64,000 nt of DNA from Saccopteryx bilineata (taxonomy: Eukaryota > Chordata > Mammalia > Chiroptera > Emballonuridae). Below, piece by piece: positions 34,495-48,229 of the stretch; positions within the stretch are counted from its first letter, which is position 1, and every line of letters starts with the position of its first letter. Both the position numbers and the translations under genes were made by a program. Where the stretch lies: assembly GCF_036850765.1 (NCBI RefSeq), contig NC_089490.1:110491074-110555073 (forward strand). Reading direction: 5' to 3'. Under the pieces are notes generated by a model. That model made no database searches. It saw only the letters and a program-made list of their open reading frames with translations, and was not told the DNA's origin.

Positions 34495-37400
34495 GAAGAA
34501 AGATGGCGATAAAGTAGGTGGATTTTCCAACTACCAAATCCTAACAGTTGTATTACAATTTATTTTAAGAAGTCATCTTGAAAAACCAACTTTGGACTAA
34601 ACTCAGAGGAATCTATAACCAAGTATCACTGAAGAAGCCACACCGAGATAAGTAGAAAGCCCGGAGGGACTCTCACAGCGGGATGGATTGCCGTGAGAGG
34701 TGTGGGTCCTCAGCTCCTGACCCATAGGCCCACTTAGAGCCCCAGAGCCAAGAAGAGGTGTCCAGACAGCATTTACTAATGAAAAGAACAGGATTTCTGT
34801 CCGGGAGAAAGAAACACACCTCTCTGATGTGGACTCTGTTTAAAGGGACTGCACATAAAACCTCGTTCTAAGACACTTACCTGGGGCTCTGGCGAGAGAG
34901 AGCTGAGAGGACTGGAGTTGCAGAAGGAGAGTGTAAAGTGGGAGGCCCAGGGAGAGACATGTGGGGATGGCCACCAGAACCATATGCTGAATCATTCTCC
35001 AGTACTGCAGTGACCATCTTTCTTGGGCAGCATCTCCTTTGTGTGGCATCAGCCTAGGAAACAGCAGCTGCTTTGCCCTCGGGAGTTTCTCCTATCCCAA
35101 GGATAGCGATGGGTTGTTCTGAGAGGCCAGGAAACAAGGGGTGGCATCAGTGACTCAGTTTTCTGGTGCTGAGACTGGATCTTCCCACCACGCTCTCCTG
35201 AGTCTATGACTGGTGCTTCCACCTCAAAAGAAACTCAGCTGAAACTGTCCTGAGAGGGGACAGAGTGTGCCTCTGGGTCTAAGAGGCCACATCAACTGGA
35301 CTCCTGGGGCCACACTTTACTAGGGTCTGAGAAAAGTCTAGACAGACTGTCACTTGGGGCCAAGGGGCAGATCACACACACCACCCTTCTTAATCCCAGA
35401 ATTGCTGCAGACTCTAGACTCTCCCACAGGTTTTTTTTAGTGAATGAGCCCAACATGCAGCTAGTAGACAGGCTGCAAGTGGTGAGACTTAGGGAAACTT
35501 GGCCGTTTGATTGGAATTTCCCTCAGGACCAAAGTGGGTAAAAGTCATCCAAGGACTTCAGCTTGGTATTTCCATGTACACCTGGGCACAGCAGAAGCAG
35601 CCACAAACTCTGAATTGACTGTGGCTCCAAGAACGTTGCTGAAGGCCCATCACAGGCAGTTTTTCCCACTGGTCTGCACTGGATTCCTGCTTAGGAGGCC
35701 CAGAGCTGGTACATACAGAGGCCAGCTGTGGAAAGCATTGGACCAGGACGTAACAACCCTTACTAGAGAGGTATTCTAAGGAAAAGCTCGTCACACCAGG
35801 CCCAGCTAAGGAGAGTTCCACTCTCTCTGATCAGCACCAGCACAGTGGCTCTTGTGCATTGGAAAGGGAAGAGCTTCATACTCAACCATCCTGGGCACTG
35901 GATATTCTGTCCTCTTAGTCTAGAGTCCTCAAGGGGAAGGAAGAGAGGCTTGAAGTTTGGATATTTAAGTGTGGGTCCCTATGAGTCTATTGATGGATCT
36001 GGTCAAGGAGCTTAGGCACATTTGGGAGGGACAGAGTCAGCCCCAGGAGAGGACTTTCTCATTCTCCTCCCTGAGACTGAGGTCTCAACAGCTAAAAAAA
36101 CTTCTGCATAATGGATTGTCAGCCACACTCAGTCTGAACCTACTGCTCGTCTTATTGGTGAGAAATAAAATTTGACTATCCAGCAGTGGCTGAGAGATAA
36201 AGATTTGGAGTGGGGGGCCACATTGTCAATACTAAGCTCCTGACCAAGAGACTCCTGAAATATGGAGTCCCACAAATGTTTCATTTACAACCTGAGCTGC
36301 ATTAAACAACTAAGCATGCAACCTTTAGAGGCGTTGTTTGAGTGAGGCCAATCTGAGCCCACACTACAATCCTACTACAGAAGAATCTCTGGGAATATCA
36401 GGCAGCTGCAAGAAGATAAGGAGGAGCTGAAAAGTGGAGACAAATCTCAAAGAGCATGGGGCTTTTAAGAAGCTGTTATCATCCCTAAGCAGGAAGAAGC
36501 TGATCCTTATACAAAAGTTGGTTCCTGGCCCTGGCCGGTTGGCTCAGCGATACAGCGTCAGCCTGGCGTGCGGGGGACACGGGTTCGATTCCAGGCCAGG
36601 GCACATAGGAGAAGCACCCATTTGCTTCTCCACCCCTACCCCCTCCTTCCTCTCTGTCTCTCTCTTCCCCTCCCACAGCGAGGCTCCATTGGAGCAAAGA
36701 TGGCCCGGGCACTGGGGATGGCTCCTTGGCCTCTGCCCCAGGCGCTAGAGTGGCTCTGGTCGCGGCAGAGTGACGTTCCGGAGGGGCAGAGCATCGCCCC
36801 CTGGCGGGCAGAGCGTCGCCCCCTGGTAGGCGTGCTGGGTGGATCCCGGTCGGGTGCATGGGGAGTCTGTCTGACTGCCTATCCCCATTTCTAGCTTCAG
36901 AAAAATACAAAAAAAAAAAAGAAGAAATAACCTGTTTGAAGAAATTATAGCTGAAAATTTCTCTAAATTGATGAATGAAAAGTCACACAAGTTCAAGAAG
37001 CACAGAGAGTTCCATTAAAGAGGAACTGAAGGAGGCCTATAGTGAGACACATCATAATTAAAGTGTCAGAATTAAGAGACCAAGAAACAATTCTAAAAGC
37101 TACAAGAGAAAAGCAGTTAATTACCTACAGAGGGGCCCCCATAAGGATGACATCCTACTTCTCAACAGAAACACTTGAGGCCAGAAGGGCCTTTAGAAAT
37201 ATTGAGTGATTGGCAAGAAATATTTAAAGTGATGCAAAGCAAGAACCTACAATCAAACCTTCTTTTTCCAGCAAAGCTATCATTAAAAATTGAAGAAAAA
37301 ATAAAAAGCTTTCCAAACAGAAAAAACACTCAAAAAATTTATACAACCAAAATAGTACTGCAAGAAATGTTAAGGGGCCTACTGTAAAAAGAGTAAATAA

Positions 37401-40400
37401 AAAAAAAAAAACGTGAAAAAGATGATTGTAAACTTAAAGAATAAAATGGCAATAAACAACTACATATCAATAATAACCTTAAATGTAAAAAGATTAAAAT
37501 CTCCAATCAAAAGACAACAGGTAGCTGCATGGATAAGAAAATAGGACCCACACATATGCTGTCTACAAGACACCAAACTCAGAATAAAAAGATACATATA
37601 GACTAAGAGTGAAGGGATGTAAAACAGTGTTTCACACAAATAGAAATTTTAAAAAAGCTGATGTTGCAATACTTCTTATCTGACAGAATAGACTTTAAAA
37701 CAAAGGCTCTGGTAAGGTATAAAGAAGGCCACTACATTATGATAAATGGAGCAATCCAATAGGAGGATATAACCATTGTAAATATTTATGCGCCTAACAT
37801 AGGAGCACCTAAATATATAAAGCAGATTTTGATGGATATAAAGGGCTAGATCAACAGCAATACTATAATAGTACGGGATTTTAATAACCCACTGACATCA
37901 ATGGGTAGATCCTCCAGATAAAAAAATTAACAAAGAAACAGCGGCTTCAAATGACAAATTAGATCAACTGGATTTAATAGATATCTTCAGAACCTTTCAC
38001 CCCAAGGCAGAAGGAAAACATTCTTTTCAAGTGCTCATGGTATATTCTCTAGGATAGACTACATGTTAGGACACAAAATGAGTCTCAATAAATTTAAGAA
38101 GATTGAAATCATATCAAACGTTTTCTCTGATAACAATAGAATGAAACTAGAAATCAACTACAATAGAAAAACTGAAAAACATTCAATCACTTGGAGGCTA
38201 AATAGCATGTTATTAAATAACAAATGGGTTAACAATGAGATCAAGGAAAAATAAAAAAATTTCCTTGAAACAAATGAAAATGAACATAAAACAATTCAAA
38301 ATTTATGGCACACAGCAAAAGCAGTCCTGAAGGAAGTTTATAGCATTATAGGAATATGTCAAGAAGCAACAAAAAGCTCAAATAAACAACTGAACCCTGC
38401 ATCTAAAAGAACTAGAAAAACAAACAACAATAAAGCCCAGAGGATGGAGAAGGAAGGAAATAATAAAGATCAGAGCAAAAATATAAATGCCATAGAGGCT
38501 AAAAAAACAATAAAGAAGATAGATGAAACCAAGAGCTGGTAAGTTGAAAAGGTAAACAAGATTGATGAATCTTTAACCAGACTCATCAAGAAAAAAAAGA
38601 GAGAGGATTCAAATAAATAAAATTAGAAATGAAAGTGGAGAAGTAACAACTGACACCACAGAAATACAAAGGATTTTAACAAAATACTACGAAGATCTGT
38701 ATGCCAAAAATTGGACAACCGAGGCAAAATGGATAAATTTCTAGAAACATATAATCTTCCAAAACTCAATCTGGAAGAATGAGAAAACTTAAACAGACCA
38801 ATTACAACAAATGAAATTGAAACAGTTACCAGAAAATTCTCAGCAAACAAAAGTCCTGGACCAGATGTCTTCACAGGCAAAATTTTTCAAATATTCAAAG
38901 AAAACCTAACACCAATCCTTCTCAAGCTACTTCAAAAAATGCAAGAAGAGGGAAGACTTCCTAGTTCCTTTTATGACGCAAACATAATCCTCATTCCATA
39001 ACCAGGTAAAAACACTACAAAGAAAGAAAACTATAGGCCAATATCCCTGATGAACTTAGATGCTCAAATTCTCAACAAAATATTAGCAAACTAGATGCAG
39101 TCATACATGAAAAAATCATACATTATGATTAAGTGGGATTTATTCTGGGGAGGTAAGGCTGGTACAATATTCAAATATCAATCAATGTGATTCATCACAT
39201 AAACAAAAGAAAGAAGAAAAATCACATGATAATATCAATAGATGCAGAAAACATTTGATAAAATCCAGCACCCATTTACGATAAAAATCAGCAAAGTAGG
39301 GAAACAAGGAACATACCTCAACATGATAAAGGCCATCGATGACAAAACCAGGGACAACATTATACTCAATGGGCAAAAATTAAAGCAATGCCCTTAAGAT
39401 CAGGAAGAAGGCACTTTTATTCAACATAGTTCTGGAAGTCCTAGCCACAGCACTCAGACAAGAAGAAAAAATAAAAGGCATCAAACTTGGAAAAGAAGAA
39501 GTAAAACTCTATTTGTTGATGATATGATACTGTACATAGAAAATCCTAAAGTCCCAGTCAAAAAATGAATAGATATGATAAATGAATTAAGCAAGGTGGC
39601 AAGATAAAAAATTAATATTTGGAAATCAGTGCCATTTTTATACACCAAAAATAAACTGTCTGAAAAATGAATTAAGGAAACAATCACTTTCACCATTGCA
39701 ATACACAAAAAAATACAGTACCTAGGTGTAAATTTAACCAAAGAGGTAGAGCATTTGAACTTGGAAAATTATAAAGCATCTATCAAAGAATACAAGGAAG
39801 ATATAAACAATTAGAAGAATATACCTTGTTCATGGATAGGAAGAATATACCTCATTAAAATGTCTATATTACCCAAGGCAATCTATACATTCAATGCAAT
39901 TTCTACTAAAATACCAATGGCATATGTGAAAGATATAAAACAAATATTCCAAAAATTTATATGGAATTAAAAAGAACACGAATAGCCTCAGCAATCCTGA
40001 AAAAAAAAAGAATAAAGTGGGAGGTATCACACTACCTGATATCAAGTTATACTACAAGGCCATTGTACTCAAAATACTTGGTACTAGCATAAGAACAAGC
40101 ATATAGATCAATGGAACAGAACAGAGAATCTAGAAAGAAATCCACACTATTATGGACAATTGATATTTGACAAAGGAGGTAAGAGCATACAATGGAGTAA
40201 AGACAGCCTCTTTAAAAAATGATGTTGGGAAAATTGGACAGCTACCTGTAAAAAAATGAAACTAGACCACCAACTTACACCATTCTCAAAAAACAAAAAA
40301 AAAAACTCAAATTGGATAAAAGACTTAAATGTAAGCTGTGAAACCATAAGTATCTTAGAAGAAAACATAGGCAGTAAGTGCTCTGACATCTCTTGAAGCA

Positions 40401-41520
40401 ATATATTTGCTGATTTATTTCCACGGGCAAATGAAATAAAAGACAGGATAAACAAATGAGACTATATCAAAATAAAAATCTTTTGCACAGCTAAAGACAA
40501 TTTGAACAGAATAAAAAGACAAACCACACAATGGGAGAACATATTTGAAAATACATCTGATAAGGGGTTAATAACCAAAATTTATAAAGAACTTGTAAAA
40601 CTTAACACCAGGATGATAAACAATCCAATCAAAAAACGGGCAGAAGTAATGAATAGACACTTCTCCAAAGAGGACATACAGATGGCCAATAGACAGATGA
40701 AAAAATGTTCAACATCACTAACATTTAGAGAAATGAAAATTAAAACACAATGAGATATTATTTCACACCTCTCAGAATGGCACTCATTAACAAAACAACA
40801 CATAATAAATGCTGGCGAGGATGTGGAGAAAAGTGAACCCTCCTGTACTGCTGGTGGGAATGCAGACTGGTGCAGCCACTGTGGAAAACAGTATGGAGAT
40901 TCCTCAAAAAATTAAAAATGGAACTAACTTTTGACCCAGCCATCCCATTTTTAGGAATGTATTCCAAAAACACCATATCACTGATTCAATAGAAGAAATG
41001 CACCCCCATGTTTATGGCAGCATTGTTCACAATAGCAAAGATCTGGAAACAGCCCTAGTATCCATTAATGGACGAGTGGATTAAGAAGCAGTGGTACATA
41101 TATATAAAATGGAAAAGTATGGGGCCATGAAAAAGAAGGAAATCTTATCTTTTGTGACAACAGGGATAGACCTGGAAACTATTATGTTAAGTGAAATAAG
41201 CCAGGCAGAGAAAGAAAAATATCATATGACCTCACTCATTTGAGGAATCCAATAAATAATGTGAACTGAGGAACAGAATTGAGACAGAGGAGGGATCTAA
41301 GGGACCAGAGGAAAAGAGGACAGAAGGAAAGGGGATGATAATATGGGATAAACCTGAAGAGAAGGGGGGGGGCTTCAGGCGGAAGGGGGAAAAGAAGATG
41401 TTGAGAGGAATACAGGGGAGGAGGGGATGCATTCGAGACACTAGAATCTATGTAAACACAGTAAATAAAATCAATTAAAAATCAAATCAGATATGATATC
41501 CCCATCACACACACAAAAAA
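34495..41520 (+). mobile_element. Near-full-length L1 retrotransposon, decayed
   Basis: About 7 kb including a SINE. It begins with a GC-rich L1-type 5' UTR (AGATGGCGATAAAGTAGGTG near 34501), followed by ORF1 sequence at about 36400-37400 and ORF2 from about 37500 to 41200. ORF2 shows endonuclease text near 37790 ('atttatgcgcctaacata'), reverse-transcriptase text near 39000-39550 (complement of FADD-like region) and the C-terminal 'gcagccactgtggaaaacagtatgg' near 40875. It ends in an A-rich 3' UTR near 41460-41520 with a G-rich tract at 41360-41415. Many stops and frameshifts break both ORFs, so the copy is inactive. It separates genes A and B. The numerous short ORFs here are shadows or fragments of L1. 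Confidence 0.9.
36527..36922 (+). mobile_element. tRNA-derived SINE (Rhin-like, long body) inside the L1
   Basis: A well-preserved copy: GGCCCTGGCCGGTTGGCTCA head, GGGTTCGATTCCAGGCCAGG B-box region, the body with ATTGGAGCAAAGATGGCCCG and a duplicated 'gcagagcatcgccccctgg' unit, ending in poly-A near 36905-36920. It splits L1 ORF1, so it is younger than that L1. Confidence 0.93.
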
Positions 41521-41524
41521 AGGC

Positions 41525-44410
41525 ATAAAGTGAATACAGCAAAATCTGATCTAAGAATTATAATATCATGATCTGATGAAAGCCTGTGACCACCTCTGAT
41601 CTGTTCCCTCGTCACCCTTCACCCCTCACATACTCAGTGCATTGGTCATGTAGCAAACTTTCCTATCCAGTTTTCCAGCGTAGACAGGTACCCACTAATG
41701 GCATGCACACCTGCGCATGATTTTAACTTTATGTACATGGAATGACAAAGCATGTCCTTTATCTCAACACTCTTTCCCCACTAGTCATTATCCATGAAAG
41801 CAGTCTTGAGACCCAGAGGGCAAAGCTCAGACCATGAGGAAGCCAAGTGCAACTCCTTCCAGGGTCAAGCTGCTCTGAGCTGTGAGGGGTCAAAACTGAC
41901 TCCCTCAGAAGGGAATGAGCTTCCTATTCCTAGGGCTAAGCAAACAAAGCTCTAGCAGAGAGGCAGGGGAAATGGACTCAGGAGCCACTGTCTGTCCATA
42001 AGACCCTTCATCTTAGGATCTCCCATGAAACCTTAGGGTCTCTCCTGTACACACTAGATCTCCCATGAAATTCTCAGGGAAGCTGTAGGGTTGGTCCAGC
42101 CCAATGTCAACAGATGTGATACATGTGCCAACAGAGAACAATTGTTTGTAACAATGTTCTGGAAAAGATGCCCTGAAAAACTCCAACCCCCTGGTTCCCA
42201 AAGCAATCAAAGCAGCCCAATGCACCTGGCCCCCTCCCAGGCCTGTATGTGAAATTAGTATCTTCCTCTCACATAATCATTCTTTATTCCTTGGCTACAG
42301 TGTCCTCTCCCAATTTCTGTCTCTGATAACCCAAATTTCTTCTGCTCCCTCAGGCTCCAAAAGGGTCAATAGTGCCCTGTCTGCCCACCCTTGGCACCCA
42401 CCCAGGCATAGAATATAGTCCATCAACACAGCCTCAGGCCCTGCACATTCTGGCCCTGAACCCTTAGTCTGGGCTCACCTCCCAACACTCAGGCCCTCTC
42501 CCTCTGCTCCAGTAATTCTGCCGTTTTACCCTACAAATACTGAACTTCTTATAACGTCAGGGCCTTTGCAGTTTCTCCCTCTAAGACGCATCCCAATCTC
42601 ACAGTTGACTTCTTCCTTCACTGAGTTTTGGCTACAACATCATGTGCTCAGAGGCCCTCCCTGACCACCCTGGCAGTGCACCACCCACTCCTCGGGGTCT
42701 TGTCTCTGTATTGAATCCTTCTAAGCTCACCTCAGTGCCTGGGATTATTTTTCCCCACCCAGGTCCCAAGTCAACCCTCAGTGATCAAGGTCCTAGAGAT
42801 GGAAGTAGAAGAAAAGAGTTACCTAAAAGCGTGAAAGCAGACTTGTGTCCCAGTTTTTCCTCTTTGGCCTTTAAACAAGACAATATATTCTGCACACCTA
42901 TTGCTATAGCACATATATACCGAAACCATATTGGCTTATAATAATGAGTAAAAATTATCCCACTTGGGTCATAAGACTAGTGATCTGAGCTTGATTATTC
43001 TCCTCTGAGGCTGCATTAAGGGAAGGCTGAGACTTGAGTACTAGAAAGGTTCTTCCATCTCTGCTTTGCTTCATAACCAGTTCAAGGAAGACCTGTGTCC
43101 CAAACTCAGCAAATGCACAGCAGGCCTTGCAACAGAACTATGGAATGAGAACCTCTGTTCTGTCTAGAGGCCAGCATGGCTAGGACGTGCAACAAACTTC
43201 CCTGAGAGTAAGGCCAGCATGAAAAGCAGCTAGAATCCTGATAATATAACTTGGGCCCCTTGGGCGAGCCGAACCTGAGGCTGACATGGTTTGGATGGAA
43301 TTGGGGCCCAGTAGAGCTAAGTTTTAAACCATCAGAACAAGGCACTAGCTTGAGCACTGATGCCTGTCTGTGTCAGTGTGTTCAGCACAAACTAAGGAAG
43401 GAAGAGGATTCTAGAAGGAGAAATCTTAAATGTGCACAAACACACATGGGCACACACAAGTTCAGGACAGAATAGTGCAGATAAGGGGGTGGGGGGAGAG
43501 GCTATAGGAAACTTGTAACCTAGCGCAGTGAACAGAGAAGAGGGCTGCTCCATTCAAATAGTAGGTTTTACCACGTTATTGGTGTCTTCATATTATTTGC
43601 AATTCGCTTTGAAACAAAAATAAAAATATAAGATACATTAGGCACTATTAAGTGGTTTAATGCATGTGTGAGTCCACACAGCATTAAATATAGCACAACA
43701 ACCTATTTGATGTCTTTCAAAGTTTTCATGCCATTTATCTTTCCCTTAGGAGGTAATCCTCAGTGTTATCATTGCCTTTTCCTTATGTGTGTGCAGGGCC
43801 TTTGAACACACCATATTTTAGGACCCATATAGGTGACGTGGCTGGGTCAAGGTCACAGACTGTCAGGGCAGAGCAGACATGAAGACAGAGTTTTTTTTAC
43901 TAAATGTGTGTGAGTCACCACCAGAGACAGGCTTCCTGTAAAGCTATTCAAGCAGACCACAGGGAACCTCAGTTATATGAGCCCTTTTATATCCCACATA
44001 TAATTCAGGGTTCTTTTTCTTTAAAAGTGTCATTTAAAGCTAAATGAGTTTTTCATTTTATGCTCTACAAGGTATGGATCAGCCCCAACCCACACCACAC
44101 CAAGCCTGCTTCTCAGTGTCTTCTCTGTTGCCTTTCAAACCCAAGATGTGTTGTCATCACTTGACATAGGCCTTCAAAAGCATCTGCTTGCAAAGTGTTG
44201 CTGCTGCTCCTCATTTGCCGTTTCTTCCCTGTTACTGCCCATTTAGACATGTGTTATGCAAACGACATCTACAGAAGTCTATTCTGTGAAATGCTTACAT
44301 GCCTCTGTGGGCGTTCAGAATTAGTCACCTCAAGGTGTGCCTTTATTGCTTCAAGGGCAATAAAGACCTTGCAGGTTCACCAGAAACTTTTACCTCTAGC
44401 TTAAAGAATT
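41525..44410. other. Older repeat-derived sequence without a recognised gene
   Basis: It is GC-richer than its surroundings. The patch at about 42420-42640 (for example 'ctctgctccagtaattctgccg...acgtcagggcctttgcagtttctccctct') resembles L2. ORFs of up to 99 codons show no motif, no conserved starts and no phase-matched exons. Confidence 0.4.
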
Positions 44411-44412
44411 TA

Positions 44413-44752
44413 TGACTGACCAGGTGGTAGCACAGTGCATAGAGCATCAACCTAGGACACTGAAGAACTAGGTTCGAAACTCTGAGGTCCCCGGATGAGC
44501 ATGGGATCATAGAGCTGACACCATAGTCGCTGACCAGAGCCCAAAGGTCACTGACTTGAGCCCAAGTTTGCTGGCTTGAGCAAGGGGTCACTGGCTGGGC
44601 TGCCACCCCCTGGTCAAGGCACATACAAGAAAGCAATCAATGAACAAGTAAGGTGTCACGACTACGAGTTGATGCTTCTTATCTCTCTTCCTTCCTCTCT
44701 CTGACTCTGTCTCTGTCTCTCTGTCTCCCTCTCTCACTTAAAAAAGAAAAAA
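44413..44752 (+). mobile_element. tRNA-derived SINE (CTGACC type)
   Basis: Starts TGACTGACCAGGTGGTAGCA, with GGTTCGAAACTCTGAGGTCC, repeated 'ggcttgagc' motifs, GGTCAAGGCACATACAAGAA and CAATCAATGAACAAGTAAGG, then (CT)n and poly-A. Confidence 0.9.
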
Positions 44753-45699
44753 AGTTTAAGTTAGAGAACTGGCCCATAATTAAACTTATCACCAGAGATC
44801 ATTTTTATGACCTATCTATAGGGCAGAGCAAACTTCTAATTACTGAACATCTATCTTCTTATCCTCCTGTGTATGGTTTCTTCTCTGAGTCCCAAAGTGA
44901 TTTATTTCATCCTCAGCCTGGAGGGCCATGTGTACCTCATCTTAACTTTCTCTCGCTGAGCCTCTCATGAATGTAGGCTCCCACACATATGCATGTAATT
45001 ACATCTGGGTATGTTCTCTTGCTAATCTGTCTCACGTCAGTTTAATTATTAGAGCACACAAAAGCATCTCAAAGGGCAAAAATAAAAGAAAGTTTCTTCC
45101 TCCTACATGACTATTTGAAGATCTTCTTCATCTTAAAAATAAAACCACATCCTCTTACTTCTCCCATGGACAGTGCTCAGGAGTCTCAGCTTGCAGAATG
45201 GGAGAAGTCTCATGAGAAGCTCCCCAGCCATCCACCTAGGGGCCAAAAGAACAGCCTCCTCTCTTGGCCTCTGGAACCTCTGTCCCCTGATTTCTCACCT
45301 GTCAGGCTGGAGGAGGTCAGAGTTGCAGGCTTCATCACTCGGCCCTGACTCACTTGCTGTCCACACATCTCCTTCCTGCTCTTCTGGCCTTCTCAGACTT
45401 TCTAGAGCACCCAGTCACAAGACTAAAGGGACAGACCTGCCCTTCCCACTACAGTGCAGAGAAGCCCCAAATCTGATAACACTAGAAAAGAACATGAGAG
45501 CTTCCTGGGGGTGGGATATTGGAACCCCTTTGGGCTTCTCACCTTCCTATCTGGCACAGGTGGCTACAAGTGACTCTCGGCAACCCTGGGCTTCCAGGTA
45601 CTAACACCCCAGTATTAAAGGGGATCCCCGTTTCCCTCGGAGTTACATGACAGGTCTTAATGATTTTGAAGAGCTGCTTGAAAAGTTATGACAGTCATA

Positions 45700-45835
45700 A
45701 TAATTATTGCTGTACTTATTATAACAACTAACATTTACCCAGCACTTACCACATACCGGGCCCTACCTAGTTTGCTTTACATGTAATAACTCCTTTAATG
45801 CTCACTATAACCCAGGAGAAAAGTAAAATGTTTAT
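45700..45835 (-). repeat. MIR fragment, minus strand
   Basis: The complement of the MIR 3' core: 'taacatttacccagcacttaccacataccggg' and 'tttacatgtaataactcctttaatgctcac'. Confidence 0.7.
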
Positions 45836-46274
45836 TTCATTTAATGTTTTTACTTTCTGTTGTTTCTCTGTTTTAACTGCAAGAGGAGTGCGCGCTCATT
45901 GGAGCCAAACAGTACAGAGATGTGTGAGTGACTGCTGATGCCGCACTGCACCCCGGGTGGCCTGCTCCCTGGTAGTGCGCTCCACCGCTGCTGTGTCAAA
46001 GGGGGCAACATGGGGGGCGGGGGAGAATTCCTCAACCTTCCTGGCCTTCGCTTCCGCCTTCTGTGACCAGGAGTGATAAATGCCTATCTCTCGGGGTGGT
46101 CCTATCTGACCCTAGAGAACATATGATCTTCCCACTGCGCTGCAGGAAAGACCGTCGTGGAGAACCCGTCACATGCCTCATTATTCTCAGGAGGAAAAAC
46201 CCACAAAACTCAGGTGATTTTCTTGAAAAACCAGTTTTAACCTAACTGGTTGGCATTTTGAGTTTTTTGGGCTT

Positions 46275-46620
46275 TTTCTTTTTTTAAAATTTTTTATTAA
46301 TTTAATGGGATGACATTGATCAATGAAGGTACATATGTTCAGAGAAAACATCTCCAGGTTATTTTGACATTTGATTATGTTGCATACCCATCACCCAAAG
46401 TCAAATTGTCTTCCATCACCTTCTGATTTTCTTTGTGTCCCTCCTTCCCCCCACCCCTCACTTTCTCCCCTTCCTCATCATGCCCCCCTCCCCATAACCA
46501 CCACACTATTGTCCATGTCCCCTGAGTCTCATTTTTATGTCCCGCCTATTTAAGGAATCATATAGTTCTTAGTTTTTTCTGATTTATTTATTTTTTGGTA
46601 TTTTTTGGTTTTGCTTTTTG
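46275..46620 (-). mobile_element. L1 3' end, minus strand
   Basis: The complement of an L1 3' UTR: 'tttttattaatttaatgggatgacattgatcaatgaaggtacata' and a C-rich block at 46440-46500 (G-rich on the L1 sense strand). The 60-codon plus ORF is an artefact. Confidence 0.75.
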
Positions 46621-46639
46621 GCTTCCCTGAGAAGAGTCT

Positions 46640-47740
46640 GGAAGGAATTACCAAGTGTTAATAAAATCTGATAGACTTTGGGAAATTTCTAAGAACTTTA
46701 GGATTCCGTTTACCATTCAGCTCTAGATCAATCAGCCGCCTTGAAATAAATTCCAGGCACTTTTTGGGAATTACTGATGTACTTCACCACTTTAGCAGTG
46801 TGAGGAAATGGAGCTGACCTCTGGCTCCATGTCTCCGTGGCCCTTCCCACAGGCACAGCTGATCACTGGCCCTCACCCACCACAGAGACACAGCCCAGGA
46901 CAAAGACCATTCTGGGGTCAGAGGGCCCCCGAGCATCTGCAGTCCTTCCCCTGGGTCCCGGTGCCCGAGGTGTCCACGCCCTCAGCTCCTAAGTAGCAGG
47001 CCCTGGGTCTGGCAGCCAGGGCATCACTGAGGCAGAGGAGGGTGAACTCCTGGAAAGGGTGGGCTTACAAGTTTTCCTCTGCTTTGAAGATAGCCCTTGA
47101 ATGGTCCTGAGGGCTCACAAGTAGTCCCAGAACCCTGGGCCATCGGCCTGGCATTGCCCGATCCCAGGCAAGTTCTGTCTCCTACGTGAACAAGAAGGTT
47201 CCATCCTCCAAAGAGAACAACACATATGTGATCAGCCCCAAACTCTCTCCCAAAAGGGAAACTGGCATACCCACTGGCCTCCTTGGAAAATCCACTGGGA
47301 TGTCTGACTGAGGTCTCAAACTCTCCTGGCTTTCCCATTGCCACTCAGGGCTTGTTTACCTTTCCAGGTGCTCAGCCCAAACACCTGGAGCTGTCTTGTT
47401 CCCTCCCTGTCTCTCATGCTCTCATCTCATCCATCAGCCAATTCCAATGGCTCTACCTTCAGAATCACCCAGAACCCACCCACTCCCCACCCCTCCACTG
47501 TCCCACATGGGTCATGTGGTCACACCACCCACCACCAGACCTCCTTCTCATGGTTGTGGCACCCACCCTGGCTTCACTCCACAGCCTACTTTCTGCACAC
47601 AGCCAGAGGGTCCCTCTCAGAGCACGGCAGGTCACATCTCTCCAGCACTCCACACCCTCAGGCTGCTCTGAGGGTGTGGGCATCCAGGCCCTACCAGACC
47701 TCATGACAGGGCTGGCCTCATTTCTTGCCATCTCTCCCGC
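46640..47740. other. GC-rich unassigned interval
   Basis: Several overlapping ORFs (up to 153 codons, 47283-47744 plus) lie in a GC-rich stretch. They are rich in Pro/Ser/His, occur in all frames at once and have no splice-phase partner, motif or start context, so they look like composition effects. I see nothing that supports a gene. Confidence 0.35.
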
Positions 47741-48115
47741 TTGATCATCCCATTCCAGTCAACTGGTCCCCTGTCTTCTCCACTTACCAGGGCTATTTCT
47801 GTCTTGGTCTCACTGGTCCCTCCTTCGAGAATGCTCTTCCCTATGTCCACATGGCTATACTACTTCCTTTAGGTCTTTGTCTCAATGTCATCTTCTTAGT
47901 GAGGTTTTTTCTGACTTTCTCCTTCTACTGCACTGATCCCTGGCTGGTCTCAGTCTGTCTGCATGTGACATGCTCCCCCAACCACCTGTGGGACTCAGGA
48001 GCTGTCCAGACTGCCAGAGTTTGAATCTTGGCTTTGCCATTTATCAGCAATGTGACTTGGGGCAAAGTCCTTATGGAGACTCGCTGCCTGGTAATGTCCT
48101 TTCTTCTGCAGCCAT
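47740..48115. repeat. L2 fragment followed by MIR fragment
   Basis: 47740-47960 resembles an L2 3' region ('tccttcgagaatgctcttccctatgtccacatggct', 'tttaggtctttgtctcaatgtcatc'). 47995-48115 resembles MIR in plus orientation ('agactgccagagtttgaatcttggctttgccatttatcagc', 'tgacttggggcaaagt'). Confidence 0.7.
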
Positions 48116-48229
48116 CAAGTGATCTAAGTGTCTGTCATTGGAAGAAACCTTAGCCTGGCCACCCAGCCTTGCTCTGGCAAGGCAGCCCTGATTCTTCCAG
48201 CTTAATTTTCAGAAAGGTATGTACAAATA

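Noticed and set aside
47283..47744. 153-codon plus-strand ORF
   Set aside because: Overlapped by ORFs in other frames and on the other strand in a GC-rich stretch, Pro/Ser/His-rich, and with no motif or splice context. Composition effect.
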